Source: Oceanirhabdus sp. W0125-5 (GTDB lineage Bacteria; Bacillota; Clostridia; Clostridiales; Clostridiaceae). From it: a DNA stretch of 64,000 nucleotides. The translations under genes and the position numbers were made by a program. Position 1 is the first letter of the stretch. Every line of letters starts with the position of its first letter. The notes beneath the pieces were generated by a model that searched no databases, was not told the DNA's origin, and saw only the letters and a program-made list of their open reading frames with translations. Shown one piece after another: positions 9,698-18,632 of the stretch. The stretch spans positions 1-64,000 of the forward strand of contig NZ_CP115913.1 in assembly GCF_027938815.1 (NCBI RefSeq). Reading direction: 5' to 3'.

Positions 9698-9778
9698 TTA
9701 TAACTCTTCTAATCTTCTTTTTCTATATACAACTCCAAAGAAGATACCAGCTAAGACAATCCAACTGATTAATACCAT
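9698..9778 (-). CDS. Possible 26-residue membrane peptide
   Basis: ATG to TAA encodes one hydrophobic helix followed by a basic, charged tail (YRKRRLEEL), a single-pass shape with positive charges inside. GGAAAG lies about nine bases upstream. It sits just after the HxlR gene on the same strand and in frame with it, so it could instead be the remaining C-terminus of a decayed membrane protein. No homology is claimed. Confidence 0.3.
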   Translation of the reverse strand: MVLISWIVLAGIFFGVVYRKRRLEEL

Positions 9779-9805
9779 AAAATGAGTCTTTCCATTTAAT
9801 AAATT

Positions 9806-10192
9806 CTATTCCTCATCTATTTTCTGTACATAATAATCCATATGCTCCTTACCCCATTCATACATAGCCTGAACTATTGGTAATAGTGTCTTTCCCATCT
9901 CAGTAATTGAATATTCTACTTTAGGTGGCTTACTTGGATAAACTGTTCTATTTATAATTCCATCAAGCTCTAGTTCACGTAATTGCTTAGTAAGCACTCT
10001 ATGACTTATTTTATTAAATAACCTATTAATTTCATTAAATCTATGTGGTCCTTCAAATCCTAGATGCCATAATATTACAAGCTTCCACTTACCTCCAATA
10101 ACAGAAAGAGTAAGTTCCTTCTCACAATTGAACTCCTTATTAATAATCTTCTTTTTTATTTCTTCTCTTAGTTTATTACTAATTTTTAACAC
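9806..10192 (-). CDS. HxlR-family transcriptional regulator
   Basis: A winged-helix protein of 128 residues with the HxlR pattern: a Cys before the first helix ([24 protein letters not shown]), a recognition helix in '[20 protein letters not shown]' and the wing '[16 protein letters not shown]'. Family members sense thiol or aldehyde stress, or other signals, as dimers. The start is uncertain: GTG at 10192 has no spaced ribosome site, because AGAGGTG includes that very codon. The best-spaced codon after AGAGGTG is an ATT three codons later. No target gene is adjacent. Confidence 0.85.
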   Translation of the reverse strand: MLKISNKLREEIKKKIINKEFNCEKELTLSVIGGKWKLVILWHLGFEGPHRFNEINRLFNKISHRVLTKQLRELELDGIINRTVYPSKPPKVEYSITEMGKTLLPIVQAMYEWGKEHMDYYVQKIDEE

Positions 10193-10243
10193 CTCTTAAA
10201 ATATGATAAAATCTTCTTATTCGAGTATATCATAAAATTTTAT

Positions 10244-11296
10244 CTATAAATCAGTGTAAAATTTAATTTTTGTGCAAGCGGTATATCTTTCACCTGGATT
10301 ATATATTTTTTTTGGAAAAGACTCTTGATTAATTGAATCAGGATAATCTTGTGTTTCAAGACATAAACCAATACGTTTTTTAGCTCTAATATTTTCACTT
10401 AATATTAAGTCTTCCCCTAACTGATTTCCTGAGTAAAACACAACAACAGGTTGGTCAGTGATAACATCCATAATCCTTCCACTTTTCTCATCTTCAACCC
10501 TTGCAGAAAACGCTTGTCTTTTGTCCAAAACAAATGGATGATCATATCCACCACACTTTATTAACTGCTCAGCTTTCTTATCAATATCTAATCCAATCTT
10601 TTTACCTTTAGTAAAATCAAAAACACTATTTTCTACATCTACAAGTTCTCCAGTAGGAATAGTTTCCTCATCTACAAAACCCACTTTTGCTGCATTTATA
10701 GTTAATTTATGATTTAAAATATCATCATTTAAATTTCCTGAAAGATTAAAGTAACTGTGATTTGTCATATTAATAATAGTTTTCTTATCACTTACTGCAC
10801 TAAATTTCATTTCAAGTTCATTATTATTATTTAATATATATGTTACCTTAACATTCATTTTCCCTGGAAAACCTTCTTCACCATCAGGACTTATATAACT
10901 CATCTCAAGACCTAAATAATCAGTTTTTTTAATCTCCTTTACACACCATATTACCTTATCAAAACCTTTGATTCCCCCATGAATATGGTTCATTCCATTA
11001 TTAGATGCTAAAATATATTCATCCCCGTCTATTTGGAACTTAGCTTTTGATATTCTTCCTGCAATTCTACCTACTATTGCACCAAAATAGGGAGATTTTT
11101 CTTCATAATCTCTTATATTATCAAAACCTAGTACAATATTTTCATATTTACCACTTCTATCTGGAACAATTATTTCTTGTATTATTCCTCCATAATTTAA
11201 GAAACTAATTTTTATATTGTTTTTATTAACTAAAGTAAATTTTATAACCTCTTCTCCTGTTTTTAACTCCCCAAAATACTCAGTTAATAACTTCAC
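10244..11296 (-). CDS. galM: Aldose 1-epimerase (galactose mutarotase)
   Basis: A protein of 350 residues, the full family length. It shows the mutarotase signatures: 'NGMNHIHGGIKGFDK' (first active His), 'NMTNHSYFNLSG' (second active His and its context) and the catalytic Glu in 'GLCLETQDYPD' near the C-terminus. It interconverts alpha and beta anomers of galactose and glucose in the cytoplasm. The start is a GTG at 11296 with a G7 run six bases upstream; an ATG six bases earlier abuts the G-run and is less likely. No other Leloir-pathway genes are adjacent. Confidence 0.92.
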   Translation of the reverse strand: MKLLTEYFGELKTGEEVIKFTLVNKNNIKISFLNYGGIIQEIIVPDRSGKYENIVLGFDNIRDYEEKSPYFGAIVGRIAGRISKAKFQIDGDEYILASNNGMNHIHGGIKGFDKVIWCVKEIKKTDYLGLEMSYISPDGEEGFPGKMNVKVTYILNNNNELEMKFSAVSDKKTIINMTNHSYFNLSGNLNDDILNHKLTINAAKVGFVDEETIPTGELVDVENSVFDFTKGKKIGLDIDKKAEQLIKCGGYDHPFVLDKRQAFSARVEDEKSGRIMDVITDQPVVVFYSGNQLGEDLILSENIRAKKRIGLCLETQDYPDSINQESFPKKIYNPGERYTACTKIKFYTDL

Positions 11297-11334
11297 CCTC
11301 ATCCCCCCCAATATTGTATATAATTAATTTTAAT

Positions 11335-11529
11335 TTACTCTTCCCAAAACAACTCATCTAAAGTTTTAGATAAAGCCTTACATATAGCTATACATAATTT
11401 AATAGTTGGATTATATTTCCCTACTTCAATTAAACTGATTGTCTGTCTGGATACCCCTACAATCTTTGCAAGTTCATCTTGAGATAAGTCTTTCTCTACC
11501 CTTGCCATCTTTAATTTTATATTTTTCAT
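11335..11529 (-). CDS. Small XRE-family (Cro/CI-type) DNA-binding protein
   Basis: A protein of 64 residues that is almost entirely one HTH_3 domain: 'LSQDELAKIVGVSRQTISLIE' with the usual 'KYNPTIKLCIAICKAL' third and fourth helices. It belongs to the short YozG-type group, typically encoded beside a small membrane protein, as here. AGGTG lies nine bases before the ATG. It probably regulates its own operon. Confidence 0.88.
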   Translation of the reverse strand: MKNIKLKMARVEKDLSQDELAKIVGVSRQTISLIEVGKYNPTIKLCIAICKALSKTLDELFWEE

Positions 11530-11555
11530 TCTACATCACCTACTTTTAAGATGAT

Positions 11556-12056
11556 TTATGCTTCATCTTTTGAATTTACTTTTTTACTTAATTTTTTAGA
11601 AATACTATTAGAAATAACTGTTACCAAAACAAAGAAAGGTACATATATCATAAATGCTGCTACAAATACTACCAAGAAATAAAATATCTTCTTTGTTTCC
11701 CCTCCAAATAGTATAGCACTTCTTATTCCAAAGAAACCAGAAATAATTAAACCAAATATAACACCAATTATTATATTTTTATTTTCCCATGATACTTTAC
11801 TTGATCTATTGTGCATTTCAATCGAATCATAATATATTCCTATACTGACCTTCCTTATTTGACAATATATTGCTGGTAATACTATTATCCAAAATTCCGT
11901 TGTTAATATACCTTCTGTCCCATATAAGAAATGTTTTATTACCATAGATACAAAAGCAATTGCCACAATGATATAATACACTTCTTTATAAATTTTATTT
12001 TCTGCATTTTCAATTCTCTCGTCAACTATTTGATTTCTTTTTTTAAACAATTTCAT
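11556..12056 (-). CDS. Four-helix membrane protein paired with the XRE regulator (DUF6773-like)
   Basis: A protein of 166 residues. A charged N-terminus ('QIVDERIENAENKIYKE') is followed by two membrane helices, a cytoplasmic loop with 'YYDSIEMHNRSSK', and two more helices. I believe it belongs to the small family (DUF6773) found beside short XRE regulators in Firmicutes; the function is unknown. AAAGGAG lies nine bases before the ATG at 12056. It precedes the regulator by 26 bases, so the two form one operon. Confidence 0.7.
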   Translation of the reverse strand: MKLFKKRNQIVDERIENAENKIYKEVYYIIVAIAFVSMVIKHFLYGTEGILTTEFWIIVLPAIYCQIRKVSIGIYYDSIEMHNRSSKVSWENKNIIIGVIFGLIISGFFGIRSAILFGGETKKIFYFLVVFVAAFMIYVPFFVLVTVISNSISKKLSKKVNSKDEA

Positions 12057-12163
12057 TTTTAGGTTCACTCCTTTTCCATATATTTCTATTATAATTATAT
12101 ATTACAACTTATATTGCGTAATGTCAAATATATATTGCATAATTCAATATATTTTTATACATA

Positions 12164-12206
12164 GAAAAAGGAGCATAACTATGCCCCTATATTTTTGCTC
12201 TTTTTT
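12164..12206 (-). terminator. Terminator of the alpha-mannosidase gene
   Basis: AAAAAGGAGCA and TGCTCTTTTTT arms with one wobble, giving a T-run on the minus strand just after the stop at 12210. Confidence 0.7.
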
Positions 12207-12209
12207 GTA

Positions 12210-15200
12210 TTATAAATTTAGCTTAAATGTTTTAATCTCATATGGTTTAATCTCAAACTCAAAACTATTTCCACATACCTTAATTTTCTCTAATTCTTGC
12301 TCCATCAAATCACATTCATGAACACTTTCAAGCTCTTTATAGAAATTCACTGTAACTGTTGTTCTTCTATTATAATACTCATATAATCTTACTATTACCT
12401 CATTACTGTCTTCTGCTTTTTTAACTGCTTCTATTATGACATTTTCACTGTCTAAACTTATAAATGACAATTCTTTAGGTAAAGCCCCACTATGAGCTTC
12501 CTCAATTTTTGCATACATAGGACAATTCAGATTATATGCCATTTGAGTTGTCTGTGCCAATTTCCAATCTCCCTTATGAGGATATAATGAATATGTGAAT
12601 TTATGAAGTTCTCTATCTGCATCTGGATTAGGCCATATTGGTGATTTTATTAAACTTAATCTCAAAGTACCATCTTTAATATCATGCCCATATTTACAAT
12701 CATTTAATAGACTCACTCCATAATTATCCTCTGATAAATCAGCCCATTTATGAGCACATACCTCAAATTTAGCCATATCCCAACTAGTATTCCAGTGAGT
12801 TGGTCTTTCAACATTACCATATTGAATCTCATAAGTTGCCTTATTTGTATGGACATCTACAGGGAATGCTACTTTCAATAAAATCTGTTTTTCTTTCCAA
12901 TCAATTTCATTCTCAAAGTCTATACGTGGTATATGATTATAAACATGCATATATTGAGTAATAGTAGAATCCAAGAATTTTCTTTTAATTCTAATGGTGG
13001 CTCTTACAGGCCCATCACTAATCACCTTTACTTCTTCTACATGGTTAATTTCCCACATCTTTTCCTGATAATAAATATTTATATCCCATGCATCCCATAG
13101 ATGAGGTTTATCCTCAAAAGCTTGTAATACATTTCCCTTTTCAAATGCCTTTAACACTTTTCTATTATTTATTTTATCGTAAATGGAAAAAATATTATAA
13201 TTCTCATCTAAAGTTATATCAAAAAATTTATTGCTTATTTTATATGTAGAAACAGTTAAATTTTCTACTGTTTCTTCTTCACCTTCAAATATACTGAATG
13301 ATTTATACCCCTTTGAGGGTACATTCTCTGCATAAAAGAGTCCTTTATTATTTTCAATTGGTTGAACAGGATAAACATTACCTTGCTCATCTTTAACTTT
13401 TAAATTATCCATACCTTCTGGAATATCAAAAATCACAATATCACTTCTTATAAAACTCAATTGATTGAAAACTATTAATGATCTTTCATTTAAATTTATT
13501 TTACCTGCAATTTCATTAACTGCACTTTTTAATAAAGCATTACCATCATTAAGTACCTTTTCATACTGCTCTTTTGACTCATCATAAACTTCTTTAATAG
13601 AAGAGCCTGGAATAATATCGTGAAACTGATTTAACAGAATAGTTTCCCATCCTTCATTTATTCTCTTCTGTGGATATTGTATTGTTTTATCTATACATGT
13701 ATTCATAAGATTAAAAAACTCTGCATCTTGAAATAAAAATTCACTCTTCCTGTTATAACGTTTATTTCTACCCATAGAGGTATATGTCCCTCTATGATAT
13801 TCTAGGTACAGCTCACCTACCCATTTTGGTAATCGCTTATTATTACCTACTCTATCTTCAAGCTTTTCAAAGAAATCCCTTGTTTTTTCCATCTTAACTT
13901 TTGGACATCCTGGTATCCCTTTTTCCAAGCGTCTAGCATTTTCTAACATTTCTTTTGTAGGGCCTCCGCCCCCATCTCCATAACCATAACTTATCAGAAC
14001 CTCATTATTTATTTTCTTTTGTTGATATCTATGCCAAGCTCCCTTAACTTCTGAAGCTCCTAAAAAACCTTCATACCTTGTTCTATGGTCACCTGATTTT
14101 GCTGTTTTATAATCAATTGTAGTAATAAAATAAGAAAGAATTGAAGAACCATCTATCCCCTCCCACATAAAAGTATCATAAGGGACTTTATTATATTCAT
14201 TCCAACTTATCTTGGTTGTCATAAAATAATCTATATGAAACTTTTTAAGTATCTGCGGCAATGCAGCACTATATCCAAATACATCAGGAAGCCATAATAT
14301 TTTATTATCTATTCCAAACTCCTCTTTAAAGAAACGAGTTCCAAATAATATTTGTCTTATTAAGGATTCTCCAGAGGCAAGATTACAATCTGCTTCTAAC
14401 CACATGCCCCCTTCGGCTTCCCATTTACCTTCCTTTATCTTTTCCTTAACTTGATCATATATTTCAGGATTATTCTGTTTCAAGTACTTGTATAATTGTG
14501 GCTGACTGCTCATAAATAAATATTCTGGATACTGTTTCATAAGATTTAATACTGTGGAAAAACTTCTAGCAACCTTTTCTCTAGTTTGTCTTAACGTCCA
14601 AAGCCAAGCTACATCTATATGTGTATGCCCTACACAAGCTGCTATTACATCTTCCTCTCCACAATATTCTTCATAAAACTTTTCTCTTAAATATTTGTCT
14701 GCATCCTCTATAGATAAATAATAATCTCTAGAATGAGGTTTACGTAAATCCAAAATATTTATTGACTCTGTTAAGAAATTCAAAATATCTATTCTTCTTT
14801 TATCCTCTTTCTCTAGTAAATCAGCTACCTCCAGTGGGACCTTTATGTCATAGTAAAGTCTTTCAGTAACCCTATCTAATACGGCTATTTTCCCCTTTAA
14901 CTCTACTTCTCCCTCTTTCATCCCTGCATAAGCATGTAAATCAATGATATGTTTTTCATTAGCTATCGCCTTTTCACAAACAATTATCTCTCTATGATTT
15001 GTATCTAATCCCTGCACCACTTTTCCATTTAAATAAATTAAAAATTGAGGATTTATAGCATCCCATTCCCCTTCTCGCCCTGTTGTAAGTTCAAATACTA
15101 CAGTTTTTCCTTCAAAGTCAACTGGAATAGTTACTTCTGTTTTAAACCAATATCTTTGATCTTTCCCTCCCCACCTTTCATTACAAGGAAAAGTGGTCCA

Positions 15201-15344
15201 TTGTTCCTCATTCTCATCTGCTTCTTTTGGATTTGAAAAATCACCTTTTTTCATTAGAAAATACTCTATTTGTTCCTTTTTAGGATAAATATAATCCTTT
15301 AAATCCTTTAATACCCTATTTATTCTTTCCTTTTCAAAAAACAT
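12210..15344 (-). CDS. Alpha-mannosidase, glycoside hydrolase family 38
   Basis: A cytoplasmic protein of 1044 residues. An N-terminal beta domain (1-230) precedes the GH38 catalytic barrel, which begins with the metal-binding motif 'GHTHIDVAWLW' (His240, His242, Asp244). The nucleophile is predicted as Asp319 in 'WLEADCNLASGES'. 'WLPDVFGYSAALPQI' follows, then the long C-terminal beta-sandwich region. The enzyme removes alpha-linked mannose from oligosaccharides or imported manno-sugars. GGGGTG lies seven bases before the ATG. The AraC regulator immediately upstream on the same strand probably controls it. No sugar transporter is adjacent. Confidence 0.95.
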   Translation of the reverse strand: MFFEKERINRVLKDLKDYIYPKKEQIEYFLMKKGDFSNPKEADENEEQWTTFPCNERWGGKDQRYWFKTEVTIPVDFEGKTVVFELTTGREGEWDAINPQFLIYLNGKVVQGLDTNHREIIVCEKAIANEKHIIDLHAYAGMKEGEVELKGKIAVLDRVTERLYYDIKVPLEVADLLEKEDKRRIDILNFLTESINILDLRKPHSRDYYLSIEDADKYLREKFYEEYCGEEDVIAACVGHTHIDVAWLWTLRQTREKVARSFSTVLNLMKQYPEYLFMSSQPQLYKYLKQNNPEIYDQVKEKIKEGKWEAEGGMWLEADCNLASGESLIRQILFGTRFFKEEFGIDNKILWLPDVFGYSAALPQILKKFHIDYFMTTKISWNEYNKVPYDTFMWEGIDGSSILSYFITTIDYKTAKSGDHRTRYEGFLGASEVKGAWHRYQQKKINNEVLISYGYGDGGGGPTKEMLENARRLEKGIPGCPKVKMEKTRDFFEKLEDRVGNNKRLPKWVGELYLEYHRGTYTSMGRNKRYNRKSEFLFQDAEFFNLMNTCIDKTIQYPQKRINEGWETILLNQFHDIIPGSSIKEVYDESKEQYEKVLNDGNALLKSAVNEIAGKINLNERSLIVFNQLSFIRSDIVIFDIPEGMDNLKVKDEQGNVYPVQPIENNKGLFYAENVPSKGYKSFSIFEGEEETVENLTVSTYKISNKFFDITLDENYNIFSIYDKINNRKVLKAFEKGNVLQAFEDKPHLWDAWDINIYYQEKMWEINHVEEVKVISDGPVRATIRIKRKFLDSTITQYMHVYNHIPRIDFENEIDWKEKQILLKVAFPVDVHTNKATYEIQYGNVERPTHWNTSWDMAKFEVCAHKWADLSEDNYGVSLLNDCKYGHDIKDGTLRLSLIKSPIWPNPDADRELHKFTYSLYPHKGDWKLAQTTQMAYNLNCPMYAKIEEAHSGALPKELSFISLDSENVIIEAVKKAEDSNEVIVRLYEYYNRRTTVTVNFYKELESVHECDLMEQELEKIKVCGNSFEFEIKPYEIKTFKLNL

Positions 15345-15439
15345 ATAATAACACCCCTAACTGGCTTTCTATGTTTATTATATGTTTTTAATATTCATTT
15401 CAAATATTAAAATGAGACTTATTTTTATGATTTTTAGAC

Positions 15440-16324
15440 TTATTTAACGTTTTTACGAAATGTACTTGGTGAATAGCTTTCTCTTTTTTTGAAAAATTGA
15501 TTAAAATAATATTGACTTGAAAATCCAAGAAATTCTGAAATCTCCCCTATAGAAAGATTAGTATTTTTTAATAATTCTTTTGCTTTTGTAAATTTTAGTC
15601 TACATATATATTCTTTAGTTGAAACTCCCTTGCATTGTTTAATAATTCTACATATCTGCTTATCACTTAAATGCATATACGTAGCAATTTCTTTTGTAGA
15701 AATTGGGTTATCTATATTATCTATAATATATCTTTCAATCTGAGTAAATCTATAATCATCTTTTTTATATTTCATAGGAATTTTATACGAAAACTCTGTT
15801 GTTTTACTAACAGCTCTTGCACTTTCTATTAGTAACATCTGTACTAAATTCTTAATGTTATTAAAATAACCTATTTTCTTATAAAATGCTTCTTCTAGCG
15901 CTTTCTCAAAAATTTTATTAATATAATCGATACCTATATAAGGAGTACAGGGTGCCATATTGAGTATGTCAAATATATGCTTGTCCTCACATATACTTTC
16001 CTCATTAATAGAGATATCACAATTTAAACTATACTCTATGTATTCCTCATTACCATCGCTAACCTGTGTATGATAAATTTCAGGTGCAGTTAAATAAAAT
16101 TCCCCACTATTAACATGAAATTCTCCACCATCATGTAAAACTCTACATCCACCTGAAGCCACAAAATGAAACTCAAAACTGGAATGTTTATGTCTGTTAA
16201 TTTTCCATTCTCCTATGTTTTTCATCACTCTAAACCATAAAACATCAATTTCAATATTACTTGACTTTATTTTTATATCTAATTTTGATAACTCCTCTGA
16301 AGCTTTAAATATATCAAATTCCAT
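15440..16324 (-). CDS. AraC-family transcriptional regulator of the mannosidase locus
   Basis: A protein of 294 residues with an N-terminal cupin ligand-binding domain (about 20-130; 'NRHKHSSFEFHFV' is the typical His-containing sugar-binding strand) and a C-terminal pair of AraC helix-turn-helices (about 190-290; 'STKEIATYMHLSDKQICRIIKQ' and 'SIGEISEFLGFSSQYYFNQFFKK'). AAAGGAG precedes the ATG. It lies upstream of the GH38 gene on the same strand, 95 bases away, so it most likely activates that gene in response to a mannoside. Confidence 0.9.
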   Translation of the reverse strand: MEFDIFKASEELSKLDIKIKSSNIEIDVLWFRVMKNIGEWKINRHKHSSFEFHFVASGGCRVLHDGGEFHVNSGEFYLTAPEIYHTQVSDGNEEYIEYSLNCDISINEESICEDKHIFDILNMAPCTPYIGIDYINKIFEKALEEAFYKKIGYFNNIKNLVQMLLIESARAVSKTTEFSYKIPMKYKKDDYRFTQIERYIIDNIDNPISTKEIATYMHLSDKQICRIIKQCKGVSTKEYICRLKFTKAKELLKNTNLSIGEISEFLGFSSQYYFNQFFKKRESYSPSTFRKNVK

Positions 16325-16409
16325 TATGGGACTCCTTTTATATGTTTTTTTAATTAAAAATCTTCTTATTTTTTCACTTCTATATATTTATTTCAAATCC
16401 TTTAGACTT

Positions 16410-17825
16410 TTAATTAATATTATTAACATATCTCTCAATTAATTTGACTCTATCTTCATCAAAGTTCTGTAATACCCCAATGAAATGAAGCTCCCACTCT
16501 GAATCAATATCCCCTTTATTTATGATTGCTTGAATTAAATTCAGTGTTCCTTTCCTCAATTCTTCTTGAAATACCATTCTTGCCAATATAGATAATTCCA
16601 TATCACTCATTGAATTAAATAATTCAGTAAACTCATATCCAAATAAACAATTTGAATTAAGAAGATCTATAAAATCATATATAGACTGTACACTTGATTT
16701 AATTAAATCTATTTTATCTTTAATGTTTTCACATTTAGTTATTTTTTGGATTGCTACTCTAAAATCCTCATCATTGGCCCTATATCCTTCATTAAATATT
16801 ATATTTTTATTTATATTTTTTTCTTCTCTATCTATTACAACCATATTTTGAAGATTTCCATTTTCTAATGAATTTATCAATCTAGGAATAAATATTGATT
16901 TATATTTGTTCATGTAATCTATTAATTCTACCCTATCTATGGCTAAATCCATAATAACTTTTTCAATAGCTTTCCCCACAAGAATATTAATTTCCTTTGA
17001 ATTTAAACTACTGAGATTATTATTTAAAATTCTATAACTAACTTCAGAAATACTTAAATTCCATCCATAATTTCCTGATAATACAGAAAAAATACTATTA
17101 TTTATTAATACTTCAAACACATTTATTAACTCAAATCTATAATCTGTATTGTATATCTCCCCATAATAATTTAATGTTTTTATAGTATCCTCAGTGCTAA
17201 AAAACTTACAAAAGAAGGTTTCTATTTCTAAGGTATTTAAATAATTCTTAATATAATTTATCCCTCTAATACTCATATCATCAAAGGTTAAAGGATAATC
17301 AATACTTCCCATGGTGTCGTGAGCATTGAACACTACTTCATAATCCTTAAAAAAACTCCCTAACCCTTCATCAATTGTATCATCATATGCTTGCAGCTCT
17401 ATATGCAATCTATCTTTTTTTATTTTCTCATAAAATATTCTTGTTTCTTCAACATATGATGTTACAAGTTCAACCCCCTTCTCATATAATTCTCTTATAT
17501 TGCTTGTCTTTAATTCATCTATGCATTCTTCAATATCATTAAAACTATCACAATAAGCATCAATACAGTAACAGATAGATGCTAATAACTTCTCTCCTGT
17601 TGTAATAGGAACAGAACTACTTTCCCCTACAGTGTACCTTGTTATTAAATCTTTAAGTATATTCATTATTTGTATTTGAATATTATTTATAGTATTTTTA
17701 TCTATAAGTCCAAGACGAAAACCTTCTTTTAAAATTGAAAAAGTATATTGATTTTTATTTAGATTTTCTTTTTTTATTTTAATCTCTTCAATTGAATTTT
17801 CAGCAGCTATTCTATTTATAATCAT
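16410..17825 (-). CDS. Uncharacterised protein, probably DUF6179 family
   Basis: A protein of 471 residues, largely alpha-helical, acidic and without membrane segments or catalytic motifs that I recognise. It is encoded 16 bases after a smaller protein that looks like DUF6323, and such a pair recurs in clostridial genomes; the family names are from memory. The ATG at 17825 has AGAGGAAG at eight bases; the longer frame to 17951 would overlap the upstream gene and is rejected. The function is unknown. Confidence 0.65.
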   Translation of the reverse strand: MIINRIAAENSIEEIKIKKENLNKNQYTFSILKEGFRLGLIDKNTINNIQIQIMNILKDLITRYTVGESSSVPITTGEKLLASICYCIDAYCDSFNDIEECIDELKTSNIRELYEKGVELVTSYVEETRIFYEKIKKDRLHIELQAYDDTIDEGLGSFFKDYEVVFNAHDTMGSIDYPLTFDDMSIRGINYIKNYLNTLEIETFFCKFFSTEDTIKTLNYYGEIYNTDYRFELINVFEVLINNSIFSVLSGNYGWNLSISEVSYRILNNNLSSLNSKEINILVGKAIEKVIMDLAIDRVELIDYMNKYKSIFIPRLINSLENGNLQNMVVIDREEKNINKNIIFNEGYRANDEDFRVAIQKITKCENIKDKIDLIKSSVQSIYDFIDLLNSNCLFGYEFTELFNSMSDMELSILARMVFQEELRKGTLNLIQAIINKGDIDSEWELHFIGVLQNFDEDRVKLIERYVNNIN

Positions 17826-17841
17826 AAAAAAAACTTCCTCT

Positions 17842-18294
17842 CTAATAAATATTCTTTTTCTGATTTTCACGCCTAAATTTCTCTGAAAACACCTGAATTT
17901 TCTCCCATAAAAACTCAATATCTCCACCACATTCGTTATTATAGAAATCATAAATAATATCTATCACCATATCATCACCTATTCTATCCTCTGTTTCATT
18001 TTTCATATAATAAAATATTTCCTGTAAGTTATTAAGAGTTAGAACATACTCCTCCTGTGTTATAAATGGTGAGGAAGAAAATTTTTCTATTAATTTCTTT
18101 GCCACTCCCATATCTATTTCAATTCTTCCGTAACTTTGCAGCGCCCAACCTCTCACCTTAATAATTTCTTTTGTATCTTCTTTGGTCAATATTAGATTAA
18201 ACTCTTCACTCTCTTTATTTGTTTCAAGCAATTCATTGATTTGAATCTCTTTTAATTCTTTATTATTAGGATTTAATATTGATGGCAATAACAT
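17842..18294 (-). CDS. Uncharacterised protein, probably DUF6323 family
   Basis: A protein of 150 residues, helical and acidic. Conserved-looking features are 'GRIEIDMGVAKKLIEKF', 'YVLTLNNLQEIFYYMKNE' and 'FYNNECGGDIEFL'. It is the first gene of a two-gene unit with the 471-residue protein downstream. No DNA-binding or enzymatic motif is visible. Confidence 0.65.
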   Translation of the reverse strand: MLLPSILNPNNKELKEIQINELLETNKESEEFNLILTKEDTKEIIKVRGWALQSYGRIEIDMGVAKKLIEKFSSSPFITQEEYVLTLNNLQEIFYYMKNETEDRIGDDMVIDIIYDFYNNECGGDIEFLWEKIQVFSEKFRRENQKKNIY

Positions 18295-18342
18295 ACTTAT
18301 TCAACTCCTTTTTTTTAGAATTAGATTTTCGAAAAATTCTTC

Positions 18343-18371
18343 TTGACATTATATTTATATTATGGTATAAT
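18343..18371 (+). promoter_or_regulatory. Perfect-consensus sigma-A promoter
   Basis: TTGACA, a 17-base spacer and TATAAT match the housekeeping consensus at every position. The predicted start is near 18378, directly in front of an intrinsic terminator. Confidence 0.8.
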
Positions 18372-18377
18372 ATTACT

Positions 18378-18413
18378 AAGCGCGCATAATATTGTATTAT
18401 ACGCGTTTTTTTT
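18378..18413 (+). ncRNA. Very short transcript ending in an intrinsic terminator (about 35 nt)
   Basis: The first transcribed bases form the hairpin GCGC-ATAATA-TTG-TATTAT-GCGC with one interior mismatch (about 18379-18407), then eight T residues (18406-18413). Combined with the perfect promoter this predicts an abundant RNA of about 35 nt, or an attenuator controlling read-through into the AraC-type regulator at 18633. No known RNA family is recognised. Confidence 0.4.
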
Positions 18414-18520
18414 GTTTCTGTCAATAATTATATGAATTTTTATACCATTTGTTTATCTTGATAAAAAACATCAAGTAACCCTTTCTCCATATTGATACAA
18501 TAAACTCAGGGATTGTTTAA

Positions 18521-18574
18521 AAATAACTTCTCCTAAAGTTATTTCAAAAAGTGAAATAACCACTCACATTTTTG
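18521..18574 (+). other. Structured leader before the AraC/GyrI-type gene
   Basis: Two hairpins follow each other: AAATAACTT/AAGTTATTT (18521-18544) and CAAAAA/TTTTTG (18545-18574). With the terminator at 18379-18413 they make up the 5' leader of the regulator gene. The stretch 18414-18520 has no other feature I can see. Confidence 0.35.
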
Positions 18575-18632
18575 AAAGAAAAGTCGAAGTAATTTTTAAG
18601 CCAACCCTCACCAAAGCTTTGGAGGATAAAAT

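Noticed and set aside
17826..17951. N-terminal extension of the 471-residue protein
   Set aside because: It overlaps the upstream gene by over 100 bases; a clear ribosome site precedes the ATG at 17825.
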